The translations under genes and the position numbers were made by a program. Positions 40,253 through 49,178 of a stretch of DNA of 49,865 bases are shown piece after piece. The stretch lies in NCBI RefSeq assembly GCF_042434745.1, contig NZ_JBHLSS010000105.1; one strand, written 5' to 3'. The DNA comes from Azotobacter paspali. GTDB taxonomy: Bacteria > Pseudomonadota > Gammaproteobacteria > Pseudomonadales > Pseudomonadaceae. Under the pieces are notes generated by a model. That model was not told where the DNA came from. It searched no databases and saw only the letters and a program-made list of their open reading frames with translations. Numbering within the stretch: the first letter of the stretch is position 1; the number at the start of each line of letters is the position of its first letter.

Positions 40253-41823
40253 CGGTGGCCCTTCCCCTTGGCGCCGGGAGCTACGATGCGATCCGCCAGC
40301 CAGACCAGGCCGACCGACACCAGCAGCATGCTGCCCAGAATGAAGAAACTGTCGCTGTAGGCCATCACGAAGGCCTCGCGCTGAACCATGCCGTTCAGGG
40401 TGGCCATGGTCTGCTGAGTGGCAAGGGCGATGTCGCCGTTGTTGTTCATGTGCATCGTGGTAATTGCCGCGATCCGTTCGCGAGTGACTGAGGAGAACAG
40501 GGAAACCGCTTCGACCAGACGCTCGGAATGCAGGTGCTCGCGCATGGTGATGGCCGTGGACAGGATGGCCGTGCCGACCGCACCGCCCAGCACGCGGGTC
40601 ATGTTGTACAGGCTGGATGCCGAGGACAGGTTGGCCAGCTCGATCCGGTGAATGGCCATATTGGACAGGGTGATGAGGATCAGTGGCTGCCCGAGCGCGC
40701 GAAACACTTGAGAGGCGATCAATTGGTCGTAGCCGGTTTCGGCGGTCATGTAGGCGTTCATGAAACAGGAAATGGAGAACAGCAGCAGGCCGGCCGAGCA
40801 GATGACGCGGTTGTCGATCTTCTTTGCCAGCACCGCCGCCACCGGGGTCATGATGATCTGCGGCAGGCCCATCCACATGATGGTCTCGCCGATCTGCCGC
40901 GAGTTGTAGTCGGCGATGTGGGCGAGGAACAGCGGCAGGACGAAGGTCGACCCATACAGCCCCAAACCCGCCACCGCGCCGACTCCAGACGACACCCAGA
41001 AGTTGCGCCGGCCGAACAGCCAGATATTGACGAAAGGATCGGGGCGCAGCAGTTGGCTGCCGATCCACAGAAGGATGCCGGCGAAGGCGATGAAGCTGGT
41101 GGTGCGGATGAACTCCGAGTCGAACCAGTCTTTGCGGTTACCTTCTTCGAGAAAGACGATCAGCGCACCCAGCCCGATGACCATCCCGGCGATGCCCAGC
41201 CAGTCCATTCTCAGCAGAAGCTCGAACTTTTTCGGCTGCGCATCCAGGCCGACGGCGATGCCGGCTAGCATCAGGATGCCGGGGAGCCAGTTGATGTAGA
41301 AAATCCACGGCCAGCTATAGAACTCGGTGAGGATGCCGCCGACCGTCGGCCCCAGCGTCGGCGCTAGGGTACTGGCCAGCATCAGCCAGGCGAGCGCCAT
41401 CGGCCGCTTGCCCAGCGGCAGGCTGACAATGATCAGGGTCATCGCCGTCGGGATCAGCGCGCCGCCGAAGAAGCCCTGCAGCGTACGGAACACGATCATC
41501 GACTCGAGGTTCCAGGCCATCCCGCAGAGGGTCGAGAACATCAGGAACAACACCGTGTTGCCCAGGATGAACGCGCGCGGGCCGAAGACCCGCAGGAAGA
41601 CGCCGGTCAGCGGAATGGCCACCACCTCCGCCGCGAGGTAGGTGGTGCTCATCCACGAGCCCTCCTCCATCGAGGCCGACAGCGAGCCGAGGATCTCCGG
41701 CAGCGAGGCGTTGGTGATCTGGGTGTCGAGCACCGCCATGAACACCCCGAGGACCGCCGCGCCGATGGCGATCCAGGTCCGCGACGTCACCTGGTCCGGG
41801 GTAGTTGTGGGCTGGCCGCTCAT
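40249..41823 (-). CDS. DHA2-family drug/proton antiporter (EmrB-like)
   Basis: A 524-residue major-facilitator protein with 14 predicted helices. Motif A appears as FGPRAFILGNTVLF, motif C as LMLASTLAPTLGPTVGG, and VFMAVLDTQITNASLPEI at the start carries the DHA2-typical acidic residue in helix 1. Such pumps extrude hydrophobic compounds, often uncouplers or antibiotics, with a periplasmic adaptor and an outer-membrane factor; both are encoded on either side. Translation is coupled on both sides by ATGA overlaps. In this locus its cargo is probably the product of the NRPS and flavoprotein. Confidence 0.93.
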   Translation of the reverse strand: MSGQPTTTPDQVTSRTWIAIGAAVLGVFMAVLDTQITNASLPEILGSLSASMEEGSWMSTTYLAAEVVAIPLTGVFLRVFGPRAFILGNTVLFLMFSTLCGMAWNLESMIVFRTLQGFFGGALIPTAMTLIIVSLPLGKRPMALAWLMLASTLAPTLGPTVGGILTEFYSWPWIFYINWLPGILMLAGIAVGLDAQPKKFELLLRMDWLGIAGMVIGLGALIVFLEEGNRKDWFDSEFIRTTSFIAFAGILLWIGSQLLRPDPFVNIWLFGRRNFWVSSGVGAVAGLGLYGSTFVLPLFLAHIADYNSRQIGETIMWMGLPQIIMTPVAAVLAKKIDNRVICSAGLLLFSISCFMNAYMTAETGYDQLIASQVFRALGQPLILITLSNMAIHRIELANLSSASSLYNMTRVLGGAVGTAILSTAITMREHLHSERLVEAVSLFSSVTRERIAAITTMHMNNNGDIALATQQTMATLNGMVQREAFVMAYSDSFFILGSMLLVSVGLVWLADRIVAPGAKGKGHR

Positions 41824-42929
41824 TGGGCGGCCAACCTAGGCGGTTCCTGGCGCAGATCGATCTCGATCAGCGCGGACATGCCCGGCACCACCCGCTCCAT
41901 CAAGGCCTTCGGGGTTTCCGGAGCGAAAGTGATCTTCACCGGCACGCGTTGGACGATCTTAGTGAAGTTGCCGGTGGCGTTCTCCGGCGGCAGCAGGGCG
42001 AACTTGGCGCCCGAAGCCGGCGCGAAGCTGTCCACCCGCCCCTCGATTTTTTCGCCGGAAAAGGTGTCGAGACGGATGTCGACCTTCTGTCCCGGGAGCA
42101 AATCGCGCAGTTGGGTTTCCTTGAAATTCGCCGTCACCCAGACCCCGTTCTGGATGATCGCCACCAGGCGCTGCCCCTTGTTCACATGGTCGCCGACCTC
42201 GACCGATTTATTGCCGATCCGGCCATCCACCGGCGCCTTTATAGTGGTGTATTCGAGCTGCAGCTCGGCATCGCGCAGCCTGGCGGCGAGCACCTCCTTG
42301 CGGGCGAGCAGTACGGCACGGGACGAACGGGTCGCCTCGACACCGGCCCGGGCTGCACGGATTTCCTCCTGCTGGGCGATGTAATCCGCCTGGGCGCCAT
42401 CGCGGGCGGCGACGGCCGCGTCCAGCTCCGTGCCGGTCACGGCCTTCATGTCCTGGTTGCGCAGGGCCAGTTGGCGCTCGGCATCCTGCTTGTAGCGCTT
42501 GAGCTCGGCCAGGCGCCGGGCCGAGCGGGCGCTCAGGGCACGGACCCTGGCCTCGCCCTGCTCGATATCGGCATCCAGCTTGAGCAGTTCGGCATCGATT
42601 TCCAGGAACTGTGCCTTGATCTCCTCGACCCGCACGGCGTAGTCGGCCGGATCGAGCTCGACCAGCACGTCGCCGGCGCGGACCCGCTGGTTGTCCTCGA
42701 ACAGGACCCTGGTCACCACGCCATCGATCCGGGGGCCGATAGCACTGATGTAGCCCTCGACATAAGCGTTGTCGGTTTCCTCGAAATAGGCGCTGCGCCA
42801 CCACATGCGTCCCACCACGGCGAAACCGACGAGGGCGATCAAAGCGAGTATCACCTTGGCCTTGCGGGCGCTTCCCGGTGCGGGGCCCGCAGGTTGTACG
42901 GCAGCGTTCGCCGGTGCTCCTTCACTCAC
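41820..42929 (-). CDS. Membrane-fusion protein of the efflux pump (HlyD/EmrA-like)
   Basis: A 369-residue periplasmic adaptor with one N-terminal helix (VILALIALVGFAVVGRMWW). It has the lipoyl half-motif TDNAYVEGYISAIGPRIDGVV, a coiled-coil hairpin of about 130 residues, the second lipoyl half YTTIKAPVDGRIGNKSVEVGD, and a beta-barrel with KVDIRLDTFSGEKIEGRVDS. The start is taken as GTG 42927-42929, which overlaps the flavoprotein stop by 8 nt and has GGAG upstream; an ATG at 42974 would lie deeper inside that gene. It links the DHA2 transporter to the outer-membrane factor. Confidence 0.92.
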   Translation of the reverse strand: MSEGAPANAAVQPAGPAPGSARKAKVILALIALVGFAVVGRMWWRSAYFEETDNAYVEGYISAIGPRIDGVVTRVLFEDNQRVRAGDVLVELDPADYAVRVEEIKAQFLEIDAELLKLDADIEQGEARVRALSARSARRLAELKRYKQDAERQLALRNQDMKAVTGTELDAAVAARDGAQADYIAQQEEIRAARAGVEATRSSRAVLLARKEVLAARLRDAELQLEYTTIKAPVDGRIGNKSVEVGDHVNKGQRLVAIIQNGVWVTANFKETQLRDLLPGQKVDIRLDTFSGEKIEGRVDSFAPASGAKFALLPPENATGNFTKIVQRVPVKITFAPETPKALMERVVPGMSALIEIDLRQEPPRLAAQ

Positions 42930-44175
42930 GACTCCAGCCCTTCCCGTTATCCCGTGCCTCGATATGTTCGGCAATGTGTGCGGCGTCTTCGGCGACGCCG
43001 CTCAACAGGCCCGAGCGCTTGTTGTACAGCCAGGGCAGGCCGACGAAGTAGAGTCCGGGCTGGGCCGTGGCGCCGCGCTGCTGCAGCGGATAGCCATCCT
43101 CGTCGAACACCGGGAACCTGACCAGTTCGAAGCTGAAGCCGTAGCCGGTGGCCCAGATCACCGAGGTGACGCCAGCCTCGTCCAGCTCGAGCCGTTCGAG
43201 CAGCGGCGCGGCGTAGCCGTCTTCGAGACGCTCGGGTTTTTCCTCGGGCAGATCCAGCTTGCGCATGCTCACCAGCATGTCGATCTTGCCCAGCAGTTCG
43301 GCCTCGCGCTGGTCGGTGCCGACCAGGTTATCGTGCAGGTCGGGCGCGATGCTCAGGCAGGCCCCGTCGATGTCCTGCAATGTGCCGAGCAGCCGCACGC
43401 CATTACGGGCCAGCCGGTGCACGTTGAGGCTGCCGCCTTCGTGGCGGCCAGCCATGATCGGGTTGGGGGTGAACCTGAGCTTCGGCGAAGGCAGGCTGTC
43501 GGCGGTCTGGTCGGCCAGCCCGGACAGGCGCATCCACTCGAAGATGTCCTTGCCGCGATAGCGGCGCGGTGCCCGGTCGTGCCGGCCGACGCACAGGTAG
43601 ACGGTGCGACCGGCCCGGTTCAGTTCGTCGGCGATCTGGCAGCCGGACTGGGAACTGCCAACCACCAGCACCGCACCCGGCTCCAGGGCGGCCGGGTTGC
43701 GGTAGGCGCCCGAGTGTATCTGGCGGATCGACGGCACCAGTCTGGCCGCCATCGCGTGCCGGCGCGGGAACTGGAACAGGCCGGTGGCGACCACGACGTT
43801 GCGTGCGGTGTAACAGTCGCCGTCGCGGGTGGAGACGCGGAACCCGACGGGGTCGGCGCAGACCTCGGTAACTTCCGTATCGTACTTCACCGGCAGTCGG
43901 TGGCGCTGGACGTAGTCGGCGAAGGTTCGCACGATCTCTTCGCGGGGCATGAAGCCGTCGGGATCGTCACCGGCGTAGCTCGCGCCGGGCAGGCGGAAAT
44001 CCCAGTTGGGCGTGACCAGGGTGAAGGAGTCCCAGCGATCGTCGCGCCAGACCGGTGCGGGAATATCGCCGCGCTCCAGCACCAGATGTGAGCGTTTCTG
44101 CCGGGTCAGGTAATAGCTCGTAGAGAGCCCGCCCTGACCGCCACCGACGATCAGGGTGTCGAAATGTCCACTCAT
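42922..44175 (-). CDS. FAD-dependent monooxygenase (CzcO/YhdL-like flavoprotein)
   Basis: A 417-residue flavoprotein with an N-terminal FAD site (IVGGGQGGLSTSYYL, residues 10-23) and a second dinucleotide site (VLVVGSSQSGCQIADEL, from 169) for NADPH. HSGAYRNP and VIWATGYGFSF near the end are typical of the flavin-monooxygenase/CzcO group, which N-, S- or C-oxygenates small molecules. The arrangement just after an NRPS and translationally coupled to an export pump suggests it oxidises the peptide product or a precursor. The start at ATG 44173-44175 gives a normal N-terminus; the preceding 80 bp hold an intrinsic terminator. Substrate unknown. Confidence 0.85.
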   Translation of the reverse strand: MSGHFDTLIVGGGQGGLSTSYYLTRQKRSHLVLERGDIPAPVWRDDRWDSFTLVTPNWDFRLPGASYAGDDPDGFMPREEIVRTFADYVQRHRLPVKYDTEVTEVCADPVGFRVSTRDGDCYTARNVVVATGLFQFPRRHAMAARLVPSIRQIHSGAYRNPAALEPGAVLVVGSSQSGCQIADELNRAGRTVYLCVGRHDRAPRRYRGKDIFEWMRLSGLADQTADSLPSPKLRFTPNPIMAGRHEGGSLNVHRLARNGVRLLGTLQDIDGACLSIAPDLHDNLVGTDQREAELLGKIDMLVSMRKLDLPEEKPERLEDGYAAPLLERLELDEAGVTSVIWATGYGFSFELVRFPVFDEDGYPLQQRGATAQPGLYFVGLPWLYNKRSGLLSGVAEDAAHIAEHIEARDNGKGWSRE

Positions 44176-44198
44176 TTGAAGTTTCAGTCCGTGACTGG

Positions 44199-44243
44199 AA
44201 AAAAGGGCGACCGCCCGCTGCACTTCGGCATAGGGCGGTCGCG
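44199..44243 (-). terminator. Intrinsic terminator between the NRPS and flavoprotein genes
   Basis: On the minus strand GCGACCGCCC (44233-44242) pairs with GGGCGGTCGC (44207-44216) around a 16-nt loop, followed by CCTTTTTT. It sits 14 bp after the NRPS stop and 24 bp before the flavoprotein start. Transcripts of the NRPS gene should largely end here, with read-through or a separate promoter feeding the export genes. Confidence 0.8.
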
Positions 44244-44255
44244 GTTATCCGGTTT

Positions 44256-47200
44256 TTACCAAGGAGCGATCTCGCCGGAATTCGCGAGGTGCATCAGGAT
44301 CTCGCGCAGGGAGTCCCGCTCGACCACCGTGAAGTGATCGCCCTCACAGTCGACGACCTGGAGATTCGTGGCCTCCGCCAAGGCGAACGGCGTCAGCAGC
44401 GGGAAATCCATGCCGCGACTGGCCCGGTACAGGCGTACAGGCGTGGTCGTCGGGCGCGGCGCATGGCCAAGCAGCGCGTCGTAATTGGCCCGGTACTCGC
44501 CCAAGAGGGCGAGGAACTCCTCCTGGGACAGATCGGAACCGACGCCGCCGGCCTGCTTCAGCGCCTGCACGATGGCTGCCGGCCGCTCGGCCTCGGCCAG
44601 CCGCGACAGGCTGTCGAAGTCGATCGGCAGCGGTTCGCCGGACAGCAGGTCACGGAGGAAGTTGAGCAGCAGGGTTTCTCCTTCCAGGCGCTGGCTGCCC
44701 TGGGGCTGCGGCGCGGCCATCCAACTGTCGATCATGGTCACCCCGTTCGGTGCGATGCCGTGTGCCTCCATCTGCCGGGCCATCTCCTGGGCGATCACCC
44801 CGCCCATGGACCAGCCCAGCAGGTGAATCGAGGCTGGCTCGGCAGCCTGGGCGCGGAGGGCTTCCACATAGCTGGCAGCCAGCGCCTCCAATTGGCGCGG
44901 AACCCCGTCGCCGGGAGACTGCAGGCCGAGCACGCTCACGCCGGCGGGCAGCAGCTCAATCAGTTCCCGGTAGCAGAGGATGTTGCCGCCCACCGGGTGG
45001 ACCAGAACCAGGGTGGTCTGCCCGCCCTCGCGCATCACCGCCAGCGGGGTACGCTGGTGGCCGGCGTGCTCGGCCGCATCGAGCATGACGGCCTGGGCGG
45101 CGATGCTGCCGTGGCGCAGCAGCGACACCAGCGGCAGGGTCTGGCCGAATTCGCGGGCGATCTCGTTGATCAGGCGCACGGCCAGCAACGAAGTGCCACC
45201 CAGTTCGAAGAACTCATCGTCGATGCCCAGGGCTTCCACGCCGAGCAGTTGGCTCCACAGGCTGGCCAGACGCCGCTCGGTTTCGCTGGTCGGACTGCGC
45301 CGGGTCCGGGTTTCCGGGCCGAGCGCGTCGGCCATGGCCGACAGCGCCTTGCGATCCACCTTGCCGTTGGCGGTGACCGGCAGAGTCTCCAGCGCCATAA
45401 CCTGGGACGGAATCATGTAGGACGGCAAGTTGGCGGCCAGGTGGGCGCGGATCGTCTCGGCCTCCAGCGGTTCGGCCGCCGGCTGGTAGAAAGCCACCAG
45501 ACGGCTGTCTTCGCCGCTGCGCACTACCACCGTGGTGGCGGCGCGGATCCCCGGACAGCGGGCGAGATTGGCGTCGATCTCTTCCAGTTCGATGCGGAAG
45601 CCGCGGATCTTTACCTGGCCGTCGAGACGGCCGAGGAACTCGAGACAGCCATTGTCGAAGTAGCGGCCGATGTCGCCGGTGCGGTACAGGCGCTCGCCGG
45701 TTTGCGGATGGATGATAAAGCTTTCAGCGGTGCGCTGCGGGTCGTCGTAGTACTCGCGGGCCAGACCGATGCCACCGATGTACAGGTCGCCCGGCACCCA
45801 GTTGGGGGCCGGCTCGAGATCCCGGGTCAGCACATGGAAGCTCTGATTGGACAGCGGCCAGCCGTAAGGAATGCTCTTCCAGCCCGGCGAGAGCTGCTCG
45901 ACCGGGAAGTAATTGGACCAGATGGAGGCTTCGGTAGCGCCACCGAGGCTGATCAGGGTAACCCCCGGCACCACCTTCTTCAGCCGCTCCGGCAAGGTGA
46001 TCGGGATCCAGTCGCCGCTGAGCATCACCAGCCGCAGGCTGTGCATGTGGGCGGCAGCTTGCGGGCCGAGGAACTCGATCAGCATCTCCAGCGAAGCCGG
46101 TACGGTGTTCCACACCGTCACACCGTGGTCGCGTACGCAGGCGGCCCACTGGTCGGGCGCCGGCGTCTCGCTATGCGGTGGCAGCACCAGGGCCGCCCCC
46201 ACGGCCAGACCGCCGAAGATGTCGTACACCGACAGGTCGAAGTTGAAGCTGGACAGGCCGATCAGCCGGTCCTCGCAGGTCAGGCCGAAGCGGGCGATCA
46301 CGTCTTGGATGGTGTTCACCGCCCCGCGATGATCGATGGCCACGCCCTTCGGTTGGCCGGTCGAGCCGGAAGTGAAAATCACATAGGCCAGATCGCGCTC
46401 GCCCCGCGCCGGCTCCAGCGCCACCGCCGGCGGCGGCGCGTCGGGCAGCACCTCGTCCAGCAGCAGCACGCGAACGTCCGGTGGCAGTGTCAGGTCGACG
46501 GCCAGTTCGGGTTCGATCAGCACGACCTTGACCCCCGGGCGGGAGATCAGCCACTCCTTGCGCGCCACCGGCTGCTCGCTGGTGATCGGCAGGTAAGCGC
46601 CGCCGGACTGGACCACCCCGAGCAGGGCCGTCACCTGGCGCCAGCCACGCTTGGCCACCACGGCGACCAGATCGTCGCTGCCGACGCCGACCTGGCGCAA
46701 CCGGGCGGCAAGGTTGCTGCTCCAGCCCCACAGGCTCTGGTAGTCGATGACGCGATCGGGAGCGATGAGCGCCGTCCGTTCGGGGTAACGGGCACAGGCT
46801 TCGGCGACGAAGCGCTCCATCCGACCGGTCGGCAGTTCGCGCTCGGTCCGGTTGGCCGCCTGGCGCGCCAGCAGCGCCTTCGGCGGAACCCGGGGCAGCA
46901 GCGGCGCCTCCTGAGGCGTCTCGTGCCACAGGATGGCCTCGATTTGCTGCTCGAAGGCCTCGAACATGTTCTCGATGACCCCGGGCAGGAACAGTCCCTC
47001 CACGTAGTCCCAGTTCAGGACCATCTCATCGAGGTACATGTAGACTTGGCAATCCAGCCAGACTTGCGGGGTATGCAGGCCGCCGCCCATGTTCTTCAGG
47101 CCGAACTCGTTGGGCAGCAGCAGCCCCTCCGGCAGGTCGAGGCCGAGGGAACTGGCGAACACCACCGGCATGACCGGCATGCCGGTGCCGGTGCTGCCCA

Positions 47201-48242
47201 TGGCGCGAATCACATCGACGCCTTCGACTCGGGAATGGCGCACGTCCCGCGCCAGTTGACGCTGCAGCACCTTGGCCCGCTCGACGAACAGCCCCGGACT
47301 GTCCGCACACTCGAGCAGCAGGGTGCTGCCGAAGTTGCCGAAGGCGCGCTGGAAGCGTGGATCGCCCGAGGGGCGGTGGCTCATCAGCATGTTGATGGTG
47401 AAGGCGCGATTGCGCGACCACAGGCGCAGCACATCGGTATAAGCGGTGCAGAACAGCATGCTGGGACTGATACCCAGCTTGCGCGCCTGCTCGTTGAGAC
47501 GGGCGGCCCGCTCGGGACCGAACACCAGGCGGTTACGCCGGAAACGGGACTCCTCCGGCATGCGCTCGTGGTCGACCACGGGCAGTTCGGGAACGTTGCG
47601 CAAGGTAACGATCCTGTCCTGCCAGTACTGCATGGAGCGCTGAAAGGCGCTGCCCTCCTTGATCGCCCGGCGCTTGGCCGTGAACTCGGAGAAGAAGGCG
47701 CGCGGCTCCTCGGGCAGGCCCATGCCGGTATAGACCCGCACCAAGGCGTTGTAGAACAAGCGGACCGAAAAGGCGTCGAAGGAGATCAGACGGAAAGCGA
47801 AGTTGACGTAGTAACCATCGGCGACGCGATCCAGGAATGCGGTGACCTGTACCTTGTCGCCGAGCAGTGCCAGCTTGGCTTCCATGTCCTGCTTGCGCAG
47901 CTCCTGCAATTCCGCCACACCGATCGTCGGCCGGTCGCGCCAGTCGGTCAGATCGAGGGAAATCTTCCCGATCGGTTCCCGCGCCGGACTCTGGGTGCCA
48001 TCGGGAAAAAACTCCACGGACAACTCCGGGTAAGCCTCGAGAACCGTCTGGAGTGCCGCTTCGAGCCGAGGAACGTCAAGGTTCTCGATGAAATAACAGA
48101 AATAAAGAAACGGGACAGTGTGAAACTTGTAAACCTTTTGCTCACCAACCCAATAAGCGTGCTGCAACCCGGTCAAAGGGTATGACTCGGATATAGCTCC
48201 GCCAACAGCCGACCGCTCGTCCAATACGTCGAACATTTTCAA
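44256..48242 (-). CDS. Single-module NRPS: Cy-A(Cys)-PCP-TE
   Basis: A 1328-residue NRPS. Residues 20-430 are a cyclisation-type condensation domain (YPLTGLQHAYWVGEQ, MPVVFASSLGLD). Its core motif, normally DxxxxDxxS, is RLISFDAFS at 151-159, so the first Asp is Arg while D156 and S159 remain. The adenylation domain (about 475-965) has FTSGSTGQPKG and FNFDLSVYDIFGG. The residues I read as its specificity code, D669 L670 Y673 N712 M740 S742 L766 I774 W775 K961, match the known Cys code with one change. The PCP has LGGTS (S1018) and the thioesterase GWSMGG (S1145), D1172 and H1303. There is no upstream carrier domain, so the acyl donor must come from another protein or a free acyl group. A MbtH gene is not nearby. 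Confidence 0.93.
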   Translation of the reverse strand: MKMFDVLDERSAVGGAISESYPLTGLQHAYWVGEQKVYKFHTVPFLYFCYFIENLDVPRLEAALQTVLEAYPELSVEFFPDGTQSPAREPIGKISLDLTDWRDRPTIGVAELQELRKQDMEAKLALLGDKVQVTAFLDRVADGYYVNFAFRLISFDAFSVRLFYNALVRVYTGMGLPEEPRAFFSEFTAKRRAIKEGSAFQRSMQYWQDRIVTLRNVPELPVVDHERMPEESRFRRNRLVFGPERAARLNEQARKLGISPSMLFCTAYTDVLRLWSRNRAFTINMLMSHRPSGDPRFQRAFGNFGSTLLLECADSPGLFVERAKVLQRQLARDVRHSRVEGVDVIRAMGSTGTGMPVMPVVFASSLGLDLPEGLLLPNEFGLKNMGGGLHTPQVWLDCQVYMYLDEMVLNWDYVEGLFLPGVIENMFEAFEQQIEAILWHETPQEAPLLPRVPPKALLARQAANRTERELPTGRMERFVAEACARYPERTALIAPDRVIDYQSLWGWSSNLAARLRQVGVGSDDLVAVVAKRGWRQVTALLGVVQSGGAYLPITSEQPVARKEWLISRPGVKVVLIEPELAVDLTLPPDVRVLLLDEVLPDAPPPAVALEPARGERDLAYVIFTSGSTGQPKGVAIDHRGAVNTIQDVIARFGLTCEDRLIGLSSFNFDLSVYDIFGGLAVGAALVLPPHSETPAPDQWAACVRDHGVTVWNTVPASLEMLIEFLGPQAAAHMHSLRLVMLSGDWIPITLPERLKKVVPGVTLISLGGATEASIWSNYFPVEQLSPGWKSIPYGWPLSNQSFHVLTRDLEPAPNWVPGDLYIGGIGLAREYYDDPQRTAESFIIHPQTGERLYRTGDIGRYFDNGCLEFLGRLDGQVKIRGFRIELEEIDANLARCPGIRAATTVVVRSGEDSRLVAFYQPAAEPLEAETIRAHLAANLPSYMIPSQVMALETLPVTANGKVDRKALSAMADALGPETRTRRSPTSETERRLASLWSQLLGVEALGIDDEFFELGGTSLLAVRLINEIAREFGQTLPLVSLLRHGSIAAQAVMLDAAEHAGHQRTPLAVMREGGQTTLVLVHPVGGNILCYRELIELLPAGVSVLGLQSPGDGVPRQLEALAASYVEALRAQAAEPASIHLLGWSMGGVIAQEMARQMEAHGIAPNGVTMIDSWMAAPQPQGSQRLEGETLLLNFLRDLLSGEPLPIDFDSLSRLAEAERPAAIVQALKQAGGVGSDLSQEEFLALLGEYRANYDALLGHAPRPTTTPVRLYRASRGMDFPLLTPFALAEATNLQVVDCEGDHFTVVERDSLREILMHLANSGEIAPW

Positions 48243-48804
48243 TTTTTCTTAAATATGAAGTTATGAAGAGAAGTTTGAAATGGAGTGCGCGGTTGAGCGC
48301 CATGCCGAAAGTTTGCATATGAAAGAATGAATGGAAACCCTCAGCGAGAGACGCTGCCGACCATGGAGCCCAGCTTTCGGCCATCCTGCCCGGATCAAAC
48401 CGATTTAGAGACTTTTCGAGTCGTTACTCCATGTTTTCTCCGCATCCTGCCGGACAATAACGAAAAAATTGTTCGAATCCGGCTTACGGACAGACAGGCA
48501 TAAGCTTATAACCCTCAATAATGGCACGAGTATGGCATCGCCAGAGTAACACCGCAATACGGTTTCGCGTCGGAACGACCACGGCGGTGAAATGCAACTA
48601 CCGGGATATCCCTAATTTTCATTCGGCATTACCGACCGAACTATTTAAGAGCGGCTGAAACTCCAGAAAACCCTGTCTATCTGCTGCAATAAGGCCTTCG
48701 GTGAGCCGAACCCGAGCGCATGATCCAGTTGAGTTTCTCCGAAGCTGAGTATCCGACAAACGTAAACGGCGCTTTCCCACAGGTGCGGCCCTGGGCGGGC
48801 AGCT
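48243..48804. other. AT-richer intergenic region upstream of the NRPS
   Basis: A 562-bp stretch that should contain the NRPS promoter on the minus strand. On the plus strand TGGCACGAGTATGGC (48522-48536) has sigma-54 spacing but one mismatch in the -12 element, and points towards the IS3 remnant. I found no Fur-like box and no gene. The lower GC suggests that the locus boundary lies here. Confidence 0.45.
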
Positions 48805-48854
48805 TGAACCGCCCCAGGTTTCTCGGACGCTCCAACTCTTGAGAGGATGGAGCC

Positions 48855-49178
48855 ATGAATACAGCAACGAAGTATTCCCCTGAAGTCCGGCAGCGGGCGG
48901 TTGGTGTGGTGCTTGAGCATCAGGACGAGCACGAGTCGCAGTGGGCGGCGATCACTTCCATCGCGGCGAAGATCGCTTGCACGGCCGAAACGCTGCGCCG
49001 CTGGGTAAGGCAGGCCGAACGCGATAGCGGACTGCGCGAGGGGCGGACAACGCCCGAGCGTGAATGGATCAAGGCGCTCGAGCGGGAAGTGCGTGAGCTG
49101 CGCCAAGCCAACGAGAACCTGCGCAAGGCCTCGGCGTATTTTGCCCAGGCGGAGCTCGACCGCCGCTTCAAGCGATGA
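48855..49178 (+). CDS. IS3-family transposase OrfA
   Basis: A 107-residue DNA-binding subunit. KYSPEVRQRAVGVVLEHQDE and AAKIACTAETLRRWVRQAE form the helix-turn-helix, and REVRELRQANENLRKASAYF is the leucine-zipper helix used for dimerisation and for pairing with OrfB. GAGAGGATGGAGCC precedes ATG 48855. Its stop overlaps the start of the orfB remnant by 4 nt, the normal IS3 arrangement, in which a frameshift makes the fused transposase. With orfB broken, it can only act as a repressor-like fragment. Confidence 0.92.
   Translation: MNTATKYSPEVRQRAVGVVLEHQDEHESQWAAITSIAAKIACTAETLRRWVRQAERDSGLREGRTTPEREWIKALEREVRELRQANENLRKASAYFAQAELDRRFKR

Noticed and set aside
44289..48185. Plus-strand open frame of 1298 codons opposite the NRPS gene
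   Set aside because: It is the antisense shadow of a high-GC gene; its translation is rich in Gln, Arg, His and Gly with no domain, while the minus strand has a complete NRPS.
48243..48804. Iron-box (Fur) control of the NRPS as a siderophore locus
   Set aside because: I searched the upstream sequence by eye for GATAATGATAATCATTATC-like sites and found none; the pump type and lack of a TonB receptor also do not favour a siderophore.
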